This document shows, piece after piece, positions 1 to 11,800 of a stretch of DNA of 64,000 bases. Position numbers and translations under genes: made by a program. Under the pieces are notes generated by a model, which searched no databases, was not told the DNA's origin, and saw nothing but the letters and a program-made list of their open reading frames with translations. The first letter of the stretch is position 1. Every line of letters begins with the position of its first letter. Location: the NCBI GenBank assembly GCA_001792895.1, contig MARA01000004.1, positions 1,984,001 to 2,048,000 on the forward strand, written 5' to 3'. The stretch comes from Lentinus brumalis (Eukaryota > Basidiomycota > Agaricomycetes > Polyporales > Polyporaceae).

Positions 1-2
1 TC

Positions 3-1456
3 GCGAGCCACATCCAGGTCCTCCGCAATATGTGGCGGGGCCAACCAGGTCTGTACCCCCCTCGTTCCACGCATCGCGCACCGTATCATTTTGCTCATTT
101 CCGTCCCGCAGAGTTTCATCTCGTCGCCGGTGGCGAGGAGCTCTTCCAGGAGAACGGCCTCCTTGCGCACTCTGACAAGAAGTCGAACGCGTCGCCCTCT
201 CCGTCCGTGTCCCCTGGCAGAGTCGAACTCCACGAATCACCCGCTGCGTCGTCTTCGTCAACGCCGGAGTACCCCACATCCGAGTTCCCCTCTGACATTC
301 AGACCGCGTCATTCCCTTCCCTCTCTCCCCCGTCCCAGCTCTCGCCCTTCTCTGAGCTAGGCGTTGAGGACGTCTTCACGAGTCCTCCATCTTCGACGCG
401 TCTTTCTGAGTCTGCTTTCGGCTGTCTCTCATCGTCGCCACGGACCACACTTCCTATCACTCCGGTATCTGTCAAACTGGAGCCGCTTGCGATGGATCCG
501 AGCCTGTTCACTCTCCCGCAGCCGTCGTTCGCTGATTCTCCAGCTGACTACACCCTATCTGCTCCTAACAGAATATCCCACCTCTACTTCTGGGCTGACG
601 GCATGGTTCCGCTTACACTCGATGTTGACCGGCTAGTCGGCGCAACCCCGTCATCGCCATCGCGTACCTTTCTCCACTTCCGAGTGTCTATGCCTCCTCT
701 AGCAGATCTGCGTTGTCCTCCCAACCTTCAGGGCGTGAATGGCGCGGTCTCTTTTGCGAGCCCGTGGACAAGCCTTGCCAAGTGCCAGACAAAGAGCTGG
801 GGTTTGGGCAGGACCGTCATTTCCCAGGATCTTGGGCTATTCACCCAGGTGACCACACCGGAGCTTCAGTCGACCCTCGCCGCGGACCCAACATCCTCCC
901 AGATGGTGTACGCGTACCTGCCAGATTCCGCCCTCAGCCGCTGCCATTGGCTCGATAATGGTGAGCTCGTTCAATCCCGCGGGTGCTCAGGAAGGGGCGA
1001 AGGCAGCTTCCTGGGCACGCCACGACCACATGCTGACCACGTGTGTCCGCCCCTGCAGTGCACACGATTACGCAACAGCTCGTCGTCGACAACGAGGTCC
1101 TCGCAGTCCTCGTCTTTCACGTGGAACGCGTAGCAGACGCGACCCGCACCGCACCCGCGATGGAACTCGTCGGGTTTCAGAAGTACCCCTGCCGGGGCGG
1201 CGCGCCCCCTTCATCCGCGTCCTCATCCTCATCATTCCCGTTCTTCGCGTCGCCCTCTCCGCCGGTGTCGCCCACTTCGCCCACTTTCGCACATACGCGC
1301 ACTTATCCGAGCGCGCCGGTGTCGCCACAGTCGCCCTTATTGCCCCGCATGAGCGTGCCGAGCGGCAGCGGTCCCGAGGACGTCTCCACCCCGATGTTGT
1401 ATTCATACCCTCCGCCACAGGCATTCGCATACTCTTACATGGTCGATCCCCGTTGA
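3..1456 (+). CDS. TEA/ATTS-domain transcription factor, 5' truncated by window edge
   Basis: The first codons in frame read ASHIQVLRNMW, which is the end of the TEA DNA-binding domain (the SSHIQVL recognition helix of TEC1, AbaA and TEAD proteins). The rest of the domain lies upstream of the window. A serine/proline-rich linker of about 150 residues follows. Then comes a folded-looking C-terminal part, from about LYFWADGMVPLTLDVDRL to QQLVVDNEVLAVLVFHVERV, where TEA factors carry their cofactor-binding domain. One intron (961..1058, gtgagc to ctgcag) joins LDN to VHTITQQL in phase. The protein ends in a low-complexity Ser/Pro tail at a TGA. In fungi this family controls development and filamentation. 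The TEA call is firm for so short a match. The target genes are unknown. Confidence 0.8.
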
Positions 1457-2201
1457 CCGTTGGCATCTCCATCCGCATCCGGCCCCCTTTTCCAACGAAC
1501 ACTTTGGTTATCACGCGAATTTCTTGCGCGTATTTATACCTTGCTGACTGGACCATACCGCGCCGAAACCCGCGCCCCTTATTTATTGCTCGTGTGCAGA
1601 ACACTCCCCGCCTTCGCCGCCGCCACCAGGGCGGCCCGGCGCCCGTCGCTGACATCTTCACCGGTCGCCGTTTCTTTCTCGCTCTGCGCTGCTCTCACGA
1701 ACCGTCGTAACGATCTCTTCTCCTCTTGTAGCATCCTATCTCCTTTCGGTCTCCTCCCTCTCTGTTTCCTCAAACTGTAGATATAGCTCGCGTCACGCGC
1801 GTTACCATTGTATCAGCTACAACGCACAAGTTCGAGCTACTCACCCCCGTACGACTTTTGGCTTCGTCACGGCGCCGTTTCCGTTGTTTGGGCGATCTCG
1901 CACTGACATGTCTACGCCTCGGGCGTAGGCTTGCTTCGCGGTCGTCATAGCATGTATGTGTTACGGGCTTACGGGTCACCGCCGCGCGGGGCATGTACGT
2001 AGTAGCAACAGGATCAGAATCCAAAAGCATTCTTGTCACCGCGCGAGTACACAGTTGTCCCCTTGCATTCAGTGACAAAGAAGCGGTACTATGAAGCTGA
2101 GTCGAGGTGCTGGAATATAGGTTCCGCTTCAGGTGTACGAGCAATGGCTGGGGTGTTTCCTCGATGACTCGGAAGCGCGGCAAGTGTACAACATAGCTAC
2201 T
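1457..2201. other. Intergenic region between convergent genes
   Basis: No supported gene. Open frames exist on both strands but have no splice logic or family motifs. The stretch should hold the 3' UTRs of the TEA factor and of NOC3. Confidence 0.6.
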
Positions 2202-5200
2202 TCAGGAAGAAGTACGAAGGTCCAAGAGTTTCCCTGCTGCCACGCGGACCTGCTGTGCACAATGATGCGTGGCCAGGAGACGCAACTCCCAGAACGAGCT
2301 CCCGAACGCGTTGCAGACCTGCGGGTCGTCGACATCAGGGCGGTAGACCCCGTTGCCCGCGCGGTCTTCCGTGGACAGCAGCGCCTCGAGCTTCGGGTCC
2401 CGCTCGACGAGGACGGCGACGAACTCGATCGCACGCTTCGCCGTCGCATGCGGCCACTGCAGCGCGGCGGCGAGCAGACGCTTCGCGAATGCTGCAGACC
2501 GCCAGGACGGGGGCGCTGCGGCCGACGAGCGCGGGGTGAACGCTAGCTGGAGCGCACGGAACAGCACATCCGCGGGGTCGCCGGGGGCGGGCCGCGGACG
2601 CTCGTCGTGGCGCGGACTGGCGGGGCCGTCTCGATGTCAGGCATGAGCGCGAGTCGGGGAAGGATAGCGTATAGCCGGTTGATAAAGTCGCTGAGATCGA
2701 TGTCGAGTGCTTCGCCTGATAGAAGGACGGAAAGAGACAGTCAGCTCCGCCCGGGCGATACGACAGTCGGGAAGAGGGAAGAGGGCCCCAGGAACTGGGG
2801 TACACACCTTGTCCTGAAAGAAGCTCGAAGGCTGTCACGATACACAAGAGCTGATGCTGTACGGTGGCGATGTCTGACAAGTCGTGGGGGCCAGGCGCAG
2901 GGGAAGTGCGGGAAGTATCCTTATTGGTGTCAACAATAGCGTCGCTTGCATCGTCCCGCGTCATGAGAGTCTTGAGAACCTGGAGCAGGTCTTTGAAGAA
3001 GTCGATGTTGACCAGGTGCGCGAACTTGGCGATCCCGCGCAGCGCCGCCGGTAACAGCGGCGTCGGATGCGGGTTCTTCAGGATGCTGAAGTAGAGCACG
3101 AACAGCAGCTTGAGCGTCTCGGTATGCTAGAAGGAGGAAAGCGTGGTTAGACCCGAATTTGCGGGATCGTGTGAGCAAGCGGTCAAAAAGTCCCATCGCA
3201 ATTGTCTTGGTCCGCACGCAGCACGCAGCCAGAAGCAAGCCACTTACCCTGCTCGCACGTTCCTCCTTGTCAACTTCTGCCGCGGCCTCATGCATCTCCT
3301 TCTCGATTTCTTTCCGCTCCTTGAGAACCTGCCTGGCCTTCTTGCTCAGGTGCGGCTGGTCCACCGTTTTACCCTTCGCTCGGCGGGCGGCGGCCCGGCC
3401 CTTCGACAGCGCCTTCCCGACGCCACTGCCCGACTCCTTGTCGGCCCTAGTTTCGGAAGCCCGAACGCCGAGTTCCGATTTCAGTCGGAGGTGGACTAGG
3501 CAAGACAATACCTCCGGATGGACATTGTAGCGCCGCTCTTTGATCATGCGATTGAGGAGCCGCACGATCTCCAAGGAAGGCTCGCCAGTGTTGTCAGCGC
3601 GAAACACCTTAATCAGTGTGTCTAGGCACATGTCGGAGGACTAGGGACACCCAAGGAATTGGTCAGAGACACAGCGAACAGCGTGAGACATTCGCAATCC
3701 CGAGGGTGGGTCTTACCTTGTCCCAAGACTTCCGGCTGAGAGCAGCGACGACGGAACTTAGGAGGTTCACACGGAAGTTGAAGTGTGTCACCTCTACCAG
3801 CAGGGTGCACATGCAGTGCAGCGCCGGTTCAGCAAGTTCGCTCTTCGCTGACGGAATTAGGTCAGTCTTCTCTTAGCCAAACAATAAGCTTTATGCTTCG
3901 CGTTTCACACCTTTCAGTTCCGCTTCTAGACTGCGCAGGTAGGTCTGGTACACGCCTACGAGACCCTGTTCCCAGTCTCGGGTCCGTTGGACCATCTGGC
4001 TGACCTTCTCGGCCTTCTCCTTATCCGTGAGAGCGCGTATCCGGTAACCCGGGATGATGTCCTTGAACACCGCAAGCTGAGAGAGCATCGTCAGCTTTCG
4101 AATGACGACGTCATTCGGCACAGGGTCTGGATGAGTCGGCGTGGATATTTCGGGGAGCGAGAATGTGTGCAGACGCCGCAAAAGTCCTAGCTGCAAACAA
4201 ATCAAGGCCGGTCGTGAACTGATATGGGCAAGGTGCGATATAGGAGACAACGTACACTGTTTTCTGGATCGCCGAGGATTTCTTGACATAGTCCTGCGAT
4301 CTGTTCCTTCGCGCCCTGTATCCGTGCCTTGCGGGACTTCTGGCCGATCACGTCCACTACTGCAGGACGGCCGAACCGCGCGCCAGTGGACACGTCCTCC
4401 ACCCTCGAACGCGGGACATCTTCCACCTGATTGACGGCGCTTTCATCGTCGCTGTCCAACCCACTCTCCTCGCTCTGGTCAAGGACGACCTTGCTACCGC
4501 TCTTCTGTATTCGGCCATCGGCAAGCTTGATGGGCAGTCGCTCGATGCCTTTATCCCTATTAGACTCGGGCTCCCAAGAGGCGTGACGTCTACGAGGTTG
4601 CAATTCGAAGGATGCTTCTTCGTCCTCCGAATGAGCGGCTGGTTTCCGTCTACGCTTCCGTTGTGCGCCCGTCGAGGACGATTCAGCAACGGAGTGCGCC
4701 TCGTCTTCTGAGCCAGACATATCCTCATCTTCAGACATATCCTCAATCCCAGAGCTCCACCGTTCATCCTCATCATCGTCCTCGCTCTCGGAATGAGAGT
4801 CGATCGAAGGGAGGTCGTCCTCCGCGGCCTTCCGGACCGGCTTGTGTAGTAGGTGTAGCCGCTCCGTCTCTTTCTTGCTCCTGTGCATCCAAGATATGGC
4901 AACTTGTTTTGCGAAGCATGTATAAGACGCACCTTGCGATACCCTTCTCGTCTAGTGTCTTCAGAAACGAGACAGCGCCTCCAAACTCATTCAACATGTC
5001 GAGGTCATCGTCCGAGAGCTCAACGTCGTCCTCATCTCCCTGGTTAGGTATGGGGATAGTCGGCCGGTCAGATGCTCTTTCCTTTCCTTTAGTCTTGCTC
5101 TTGGAGGCTTTGTCGTCGTCTGCGAGCTTGCGTTTCTTAGAGGGTCGCTGCAGGTACCATGAGTCTCACCGCAGAGATGATCAGCGATGTCTAGACTCAC

Positions 5201-5245
5201 TTGTGCAGCCTGAGCGGGCCGCTTCTTGAAGCCCTTGGCAGGCAT
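2202..5245 (-). CDS. NOC3: Nucleolar complex protein 3 (Noc3), eight exons with an apparent 1-base frameshift
   Basis: Noc3 pairs with Noc2 in late pre-60S ribosome assembly and has also been linked to replication licensing. Exons (minus strand) are 5245-5201, 5147-4933, 4880-4256, 4190-3911, 3847-3717, 3640-3248, 3126-2808 and 2715-2202. All seven introns are GT-AG of 52-121 nt and keep phase. The start MPAKGFKKR is followed by a basic and acidic N-terminus. The conserved core includes VFRADNTGEPSLEIVRLLNR, ERRYNVHPEVLSCLVHLRL, HPTPLLPAALRGIAKFAHL and GEALDIDLSDFINRLY. In the last exon the frame of LPRLALMPDIETAPP must shift by +1 to continue as DVLFRALQLAFTPR. The likely site is the C5 run near 2588-2592. 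With that base restored the protein is about 840 residues, normal for the family. A 71-nt intron could also restore frame but would delete the conserved DVLFRALQ. Confidence 0.9.
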
Positions 5246-5562
5246 ATACGGAGTAGCTCAGAGAGCAACGAATGTCTGAGAAGAGTACGGTGGCTGATAT
5301 CGAGTTTCCAGCGCGAAGAGGCCGAAAATCTGGCTTGCCATTTGGGGCATCTCCCTCCCACGGTCGGACGCGCTCAGTGTGACGATGTGTGACAGCTCTG
5401 TGACCATACGCGACACGCGTCTCAGCGCTCTCGCAAGTTGCCTCTGCTCCCCATGCGCATGAGAGCCTGCTCCCTCAGCACGGCAAGATCTCCGCAATAC
5501 CTGCTGATTTTTCCCAATAGCTGAACCTGAACAGCATAGTGACTGCGCGTCTTTTTCCAGCG
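5246..5562. promoter_or_regulatory. Shared divergent promoter of NOC3 and APC5
   Basis: 317 bp separates two divergent start codons. No clear TATA box is visible. Both neighbours are constitutive cell-growth genes, so a TATA-less bidirectional promoter is a reasonable inference. Confidence 0.5.
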
Positions 5563-8500
5563 ATGCCACCGGCGCCGCCAGCAGATCCTGTCCCTGCGTC
5601 CGCTCGTCCCAGTCATGTGCTACGACCGCATCATGTATTTCTCCTCTACATCTTCATGCATGGATTCTACGCCGCCGATGACGAAGAAGAGGAGAACCCA
5701 TTTCCCAAGGCATTCACCCTTGCTCTCCACCGGCTCATGATACGTGAAGTGGCTGAGGTACACATCTATCTCTCTTCGTGGTTTATTGCCTCCCTTTGAG
5801 CCACTGCTCTGTAGGTCACGCCACCCCGATCATACCAGGCCATATTAGCAGATATCAAGCAGGCCGCTCTCACAGCGGATTGCGGCCCTGTGGAGGACCT
5901 CATCGTGAAATTGGGCAGGGTGGTAAGATCGAGTCTTCCCTAGACGGACTAACTAGCCGCCTGACCTCCCCACAGGGGGCCTTGTTTGCAACAGCAGACA
6001 CCCTATCGAACTTCATGCAAGGTCTGTGATCGCGTAAGATTATCCATCATGTCCCTTTATTGAAGCTCATCTCAGCTCTCCCAATACTGTTCCTTGACAG
6101 AGATGACGAAGAGGTGCGTCCGGTCTTGCCATGTTGAATAAAACCCCACACTCATGCGGCGACGCAGTCTGCACGCTTCGTATGTCATTTCATACCCTAC
6201 CAAAGGCCGAGAACTATGCATTCGCTCAACAGCTCATGTCTAGAGCCGTCGTTCATTGTTTGGGTATTTCTGCCACCGCTGCTTCGTCAGCTTCACTAAG
6301 CTTGCTATCGGAGGCATTGAGAAGCTGCATCAGGGCTTCATTGCGTGGGTGCACGCGGGTGACAGTCCGATAACCGCCACAACTCCAGGTTATGCACAAG
6401 TGCGCCGGGATGTCATCACCAATGGTGAGCCAATGTCCCTAGTGCATCACGGCGCATAGCATCTGCTCACCGCGTCCCTCGGACAGACTATCAGTTGTTC
6501 AAAACAAAGCAAGACAAGACTGAATATGCTGACGCCGAGACGTATACACTGTAAGCTCCGCACAAGCTATTTCGATCACCTGGCTAGTCCTGATCGGTCG
6601 ACGTCAGCTTCATGAAGGGTCTGACCACGGGAGACAGCAACGTCGCAAATGAAGGTCTCCGCAGGTTCTTCGAACAGAAGTTCCATGACAATAGCGAATC
6701 GTATGCTCCTGTGCTACACCGAAGGTTACTCGCTAATGTCTGACGTACTGCACAGTGGATTGCGTCAACATGCCATGCTCAACCTTGCACGAATGTATTT
6801 CCTTCGCCGCGAATTGGCTGCGTGTCGAAAAGTCAGTTATGCAACCCTGTCGTTTCACTGCAAACCCACAAGCAATTCGTAGACTCTGGAGGAAGCTATC
6901 ACCGCTTCGCGAACGGCTGGCGACAACAAGACCTTGCAACATTGTTCGAGGTGAGCATGATCATAGTCGGTTCCGTTATTGGGTTTAAGAACACGTTTCT
7001 AGCCTGATGCACAGACTTCCGCCGCTTGAACGAGGACGGAGGCCAATCATCAACGAGGTCCAGCCTGACATGCACCCGCTCGAGATATTGGCAGACGTGA
7101 GGAAGCTCATAAACGTTCAATATGTTGGTCACTTCCATGTCTCTTCTCCGAGAGATACAACTTATCTGGAAAGCGCAGCAACAACCCCTTTCCGCCGCGT
7201 TCGAGCGTATAGTGGAGGCCATTGGTCTCTATGACCATTACGTCGACGTCCAGGGCGGTCAGTTCATTGAGTCTGAACAATTGGCCCAACATGCTGTGCA
7301 GAGTATCGTCTGGGGCACCTTCGGTCGGTCAACGAACCCACGGACGCATGCGGATATTGACACACTGATGTCTCAGGCTGCTCGAAACTGGCCCGTATAG
7401 AAGAGGACATCGTGACGGCGTTCTCAGAAGTAGGTGGAGATGATAATACCCGGCTGACAGTTACTCTCAATCGCGCGTATCATGTACGTATATCCACCGA
7501 CCGCGTCGCAGTCTGATGATCGCTGATATTGAACGCATTTCTGCGCGTAGATGGCTCGACAAGGGAAGTACGAAGAATCTGTCGCATCCTTGCTGGAGCC
7601 CGACGTGTGGCGAGGACTGAACATCGCGGACTACAACCTGTGGGCGGCAGAGATTTGGAACATCCTTGCGCTGCGAGCATGCCGGCAGTATGTCGTGTTG
7701 ATGCTTTCGTCGTCTCATATGTTCTGACGGCACACGCTATCAGTCGCAAGCAGCGTCAACTGAAGGAGTATCTGATGCCTCGACGCCCTAACACGCCACA
7801 TTCCCGCGCGATTACCAGTGGGCGAAGGAACCCATCGGCTCAATCATACGGGATCCCCTTCACGAGGTTATGCTCATGCGGGTGAATATGGCAGCCTTAT
7901 CTGCGTTCGTTGGCGCTGAACGTCTCCTCGTCGCAGATGTGCGAACAGAGTCATGCATCTGTCGACCAGCTTCTCACCGCGCTCTGGCACGCAGAGTACC
8001 ATGGGCGATATAACCTGTATCGCACAGCCATCATTCTTCTCGCAGATGTCGGGCTCGAGTTCGGGATGACGAAGTGGTGCAAACGCCTCCTAGACGAGGT
8101 GATGCCTCAGGTGGGTCCCGTTCAGCGTTCCCGCCACACATCTCTCCAACCTATGCTCACGACCCTCTGTGTCTATCTGACAAACCCGCGGCCTGTCATC
8201 TCTTCCATAACGTGAAGATTATGAGCGAGGATGATCGCGAACAGAAGGCCTTCGCACAGTACACGCTCGCGCGCTGCATCATCGCCAGTGGGGACTCGTC
8301 TCGTACGTCCACTTGCTCCCTTGCTTGCTTCTGTCATTACTGACCAGCGCATCATGTCAACCCACACGCACCCACGTTCGTACCTTATCATCACGCCGTG
8401 GCTCTGGCTCTGGCTCCCCAATCCGTCGCATCATCCCCCCTCACCCATCTTCATGATGTGGTGAACCTCCACAATCACTTCACCTCTGTATCGCACCGGT

Positions 8501-8949
8501 CTCTCACCGCTACCCCGACGTAAATTCTCGCGCTCACTGCCCTCGCGTCGCACACCATCTTCTCACCACCTGCCGCCCTCCACCCCAATGAACGACCCCG
8601 CCTTCCCGAATTACCCTGCCGCTGAACTGCGCTTCCGCGCGCGCTCTTCCCATCTCTGTTCTGTCTCCCATCCACAGAGGCCGCGCTCGAAGAGGCGGTG
8701 CCGCTGCTCGAGAGCGCGGAGGGGGCATACGCAACCATCCAGATGTTCGCCGCAGAGTGCGACGTGCTCTACCTGCTGTCGGTCGTGCTGCACAATTTGG
8801 GCAACCAGGAGCGCCGTGATGCGATGGCGCGCAAGCACGAGATCGCTATGGAAATGCGCGAGTATCGTCATCTGGAGATCATCGAGCCTTGGGTCGAGGA
8901 TGTCTGGGCCATTGTCACTGACGTCGGCGCGGCCATTGCGTCGAGGTGA
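5563..8949 (+). CDS. APC5: Anaphase-promoting complex subunit 5 (APC5), many short exons, one apparent frameshift
   Basis: APC5 is a TPR scaffold subunit of the APC/C ubiquitin ligase. The N-terminus reads LRPHHVFLLYIFMHGFY. Further blocks are FGYFCHRCFVSFTKLAIGG, the TPR core LRQHAMLNLARMYFLRREL with TLEEAITASRTAGDNKTLQH, then PLSAAFERIVEAIGLYDHY, LADVGLEFGMTKWCKRLLDE and the end RRDAMARKHEIAMEMREYRH. Exons include 5563-5757, 5815-5922, 5976-6021, probable micro-exons 6103-6113 and 6168-6179, and 6244-6424. About ten more follow, separated by introns of about 50-60 nt. Within the exon covering 7742-7888 the frame of KQRQLKEYLMPRRP must shift by one base near 7780-7805 to read DYQWAKEPIGSIIRDPLHE. 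No GT-AG intron can explain that shift. The start is the first ATG in frame after an upstream stop. Confidence 0.88.
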
Positions 8950-9155
8950 AGCCACGGTGCTAAGCGTTGCGCGGATTGATATCAGACTGGTGGCTTGATG
9001 CACACTAGTTACAAATCCCCTGCCTTCGACTCGATTATGCCAAGATGCCGACCTTTGCTGCACTACGTCCAACATGCTGTTACAGTACATTGCCCACCAC
9101 ATGGTTCTCGAAATGAGGCACCCCGACGAAGCATCCTCTGCGGTATCTACGTCTT

Positions 9156-10736
9156 TCAAAAGATGCCCATGTATGCCTGATAGCCCGGGTTGCTCTAGAA
9201 CAATCGATGAGATCAATACAGTAGACGAGGAAGCATGACTCACGGAGAACGATCCCTCCTGCGGCCTGACGGGGAAGGTGAGCATGGAACGATTGTCCTC
9301 TCGAAGGACTCACTCGAAATATATCACGCGGCTGAGGTCACTGGGATCGAGCGTCCAATTGTATGCATGAGAGTCTTCTTGATTTGACCCGAACATCATC
9401 CCGCACAAAACGGCGAATCCCTGAATAACCACGTCGTCAGACAATTAGCTCGAGGTGTTACGGAAACGTACGCCGGCCTTGAAAGTCCTGTTGCCCCACT
9501 TGCTGACCTCGGCTTTGTAGACTGCGGGCAACTGTGTGAGCTGCGCATCGTGCAGGCGGGAAGAGACAGTCATACTTGTGGCGAAGTCGTCGCAGTCGAA
9601 TATGGAGTCTCTCCAGGGATTATTGCCCACCCCGCAGTCCCTCCAGATCTGGAGCATCGTTTCCCGTGACAGGACTAGATACCTAGAGTGGATCACGATT
9701 AAGTGCAGCTAATATGATGAGGCCACGGCTTCTACGCACAAGCCATCCTCGAGATAACTCTGGAAATCCTGGCGAAGGGATGGGGACTTGCTCAGAGCGA
9801 CGTGAACATCGTCACTGGTCTGGCTCAGCTTCTCGAAAAGCCACTGCTGGTCACTAGCTTCGCTTTCCTGTCCAATTTCTCCAGTCCATCCAACGATATT
9901 TGTGCCGTTGCCGCCGCTGCAAGATAAGTGTGAAGACTACTGACATCCAGCACGATGGCAGGGATGAGAAACACGCACCCATGCAGAAGATCCATGAACG
10001 CTATGAGAGTTCATGGTCAGCGCGTAGTAGTAGGTAAGCATCCGCAATATGACTGTATAACTCACTCAGACAGCCCTTGTTCTGGATCCTGAACACCGTA
10101 TTGTCTGTCAGTTGGAACACTACGCTTACCGAGTCAACGCTAAGACACGAGAGTGCTCACTTCCAGCCAGTGCCGTCGGTTTCTTCGTCATCAATGATCC
10201 ACTTCACGCAGTCGTTGTACACGCTTTTATACCCCACAATAAATGTGCCATCTGCAACATTGCCTGCAGGTGCTTTCAGAATGGAGCAATCGTGGTTGAG
10301 ACCGAACGAAGGGTCAACCTTGATACACTCCCGCGTACAAGCCGGTGGATAGATTGCGCATCGTGTAGTACATGCCGGCCTCTTCGGGGGCAGGCTCGAT
10401 GAGCCACATTTGATCGAAGAGATTCCCAGTAGCATCCAAGGCGACGATGGGTGCTCCTGCGAGCGAGGAAGTCAGGGAGCAAAGCCGGCGCAAGTTCAGT
10501 TGGTTGTCCTCACCATTACGATCAGGGTCGGCGCCTTGTGTGTATATGACAGTGAGCCATCTACGGCAAGCTTTGGATACAACCGCAACAGTTGCGTACC
10601 TCCAATCACTGCCATGCGAACATTGGGGACGTGGACAGGAACGACGTGATCTGAGGTGTGTTGTAAGTGAGCTGGCAGCCGATGAGTTCACAACTGAGAG
10701 TGACTTACATATCCCGGTTCCGCTAAAGGCCCTCAT
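9156..10736 (-). CDS. Chimeric ricin-B lectin / papain-like cysteine protease (MOA / PSL1a type)
   Basis: This is a mushroom chimerolectin. The N-terminal beta-trefoil (about residues 1-160) resembles Marasmius oreades agglutinin and Polyporus squamosus lectin: GIYHVVPVHVPN, then FDQMWLIEPAPEEAG, NDCVKWIIDDE and NIVGWTGEIG with DQQWLF. The C-terminal domain has YLVLSRETMLQIWRDCG, the catalytic cysteine in DCDDFAT, the histidine in SHAYNWTL and the glutamate in YFEPQ, so the Cys-His-Glu set looks intact. It ends NPGYQAYMGIF. In the family the lectin binds galactosyl glycans and the protease is metal-activated; such proteins are defence toxins against nematodes and other fungivores. Thirteen exons give about 308 residues (MOA has 293). 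Exons: 10736-10709, 10650-10600, 10534-10520, 10456-10319, 10272-10161, 10124-10066, 10000-9979, 9916-9740, 9682-9576, 9521-9472, 9420-9314, 9265-9244, 9194-9156. No signal peptide is seen, so it is probably cytosolic. The 36-nt intron between exons 5 and 6 is the least certain join. Confidence 0.86.
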
Positions 10737-11800
10737 ACCAGTATAGGTAGCAGATGCGTCAGTCAGAGGAAGAGGGCGAGGGATTAGCGGGGCGAGACTA
10801 GCTACGCTTGAAGCATCTTTATAGGTGACTGAATCATCTCGTCGGTACCAATCGGACGCCGCCCACCCATCGTGCGTCGATGCCATGCGCGACATGTGGT
10901 TCGAAGCAGACGTCGCGTCGTGGACGTGACCCTACGTAGCGAATGGAAGTAACCTGGAATGTAATGGGCATGACCCACGAAAGCATTCACAAATGACAAT
11001 CAACTGCCTGTTCTCGGTCACAACAATAAGCAAGAGTCCGAACAGGTAGTACCGGTGACAAGCGGCGTGTCACGATAGCAGTAGAATTGCCTACTGTCGC
11101 ACCTGTGGGAGGTCAGTTCGTCTGGGAAGCTACATACTCATGAGAAACGCACCTTCTGCTATTGCCGTAATTCCGAGGAACATTGAAGTACATCGGCACC
11201 TTCAGCCGGCATCAAGTGCGGATCGTGGTGAGGCGAGCATTCACTAGCACCGGTCGCATGGCGCTGGGTAGACATCACCGTAGGCCAGCGGCACACGCAG
11301 CGTTCCATGCATCCTGCAGAAACAGCTCGCGAGATAGCGTGATGGGAAGCCTCGATTCTTCCATTGCTTGCTTGACTTGAGAGATCGCGCACTAGGTCGC
11401 CGTCCGCGCTACTCACCGGAGTATACCGTCGCTCCTAAAAGGCTCTGGTGCGACTTCGAGAAGACCCCTCCAGGCGGTCGACCTCGACGTTGTCTGGAGT
11501 CTGCGCTGTTAGTCTGGAGCACTAGAAGCGTTGGCTACATAGCTTGACAGTACTACCAGTACTAGTGGTCACTGGTCATGGTTGGTTCGTGCTCCCGGCA
11601 ACTTCCGTATCCCAGCGCTTGATTTTGTCGTGGTGGCGCACGCGCCTACGCGTGTATCTACCGTGACATCCCAGAGCACGCGGCGTGACGACACGCGTCT
11701 TTCCCAACCACCAACGTGTGTCTCGAGGTTGTGCGACTTGCTGGGCGTCGGTCTCCGCTAAGAGCCCACAGGACAGAAACAGCGGAGCCTCGCTACCAAG
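10737..11800. other. Intergenic region, divergent promoters of the chimerolectin and the cyclin
   Basis: About 1.06 kb with no supported gene. Open frames at 10802-10999 and 11159-11416 on the minus strand lack motifs and sensible splice neighbours. Confidence 0.55.

Noticed and set aside
958..1710. 250-residue plus-strand frame and 197-residue minus-strand frame overlapping the TEA factor
   Set aside because: They are shadows of GC-rich coding sequence; the spliced TEA frame explains the region and the others are arginine-rich with no motifs.
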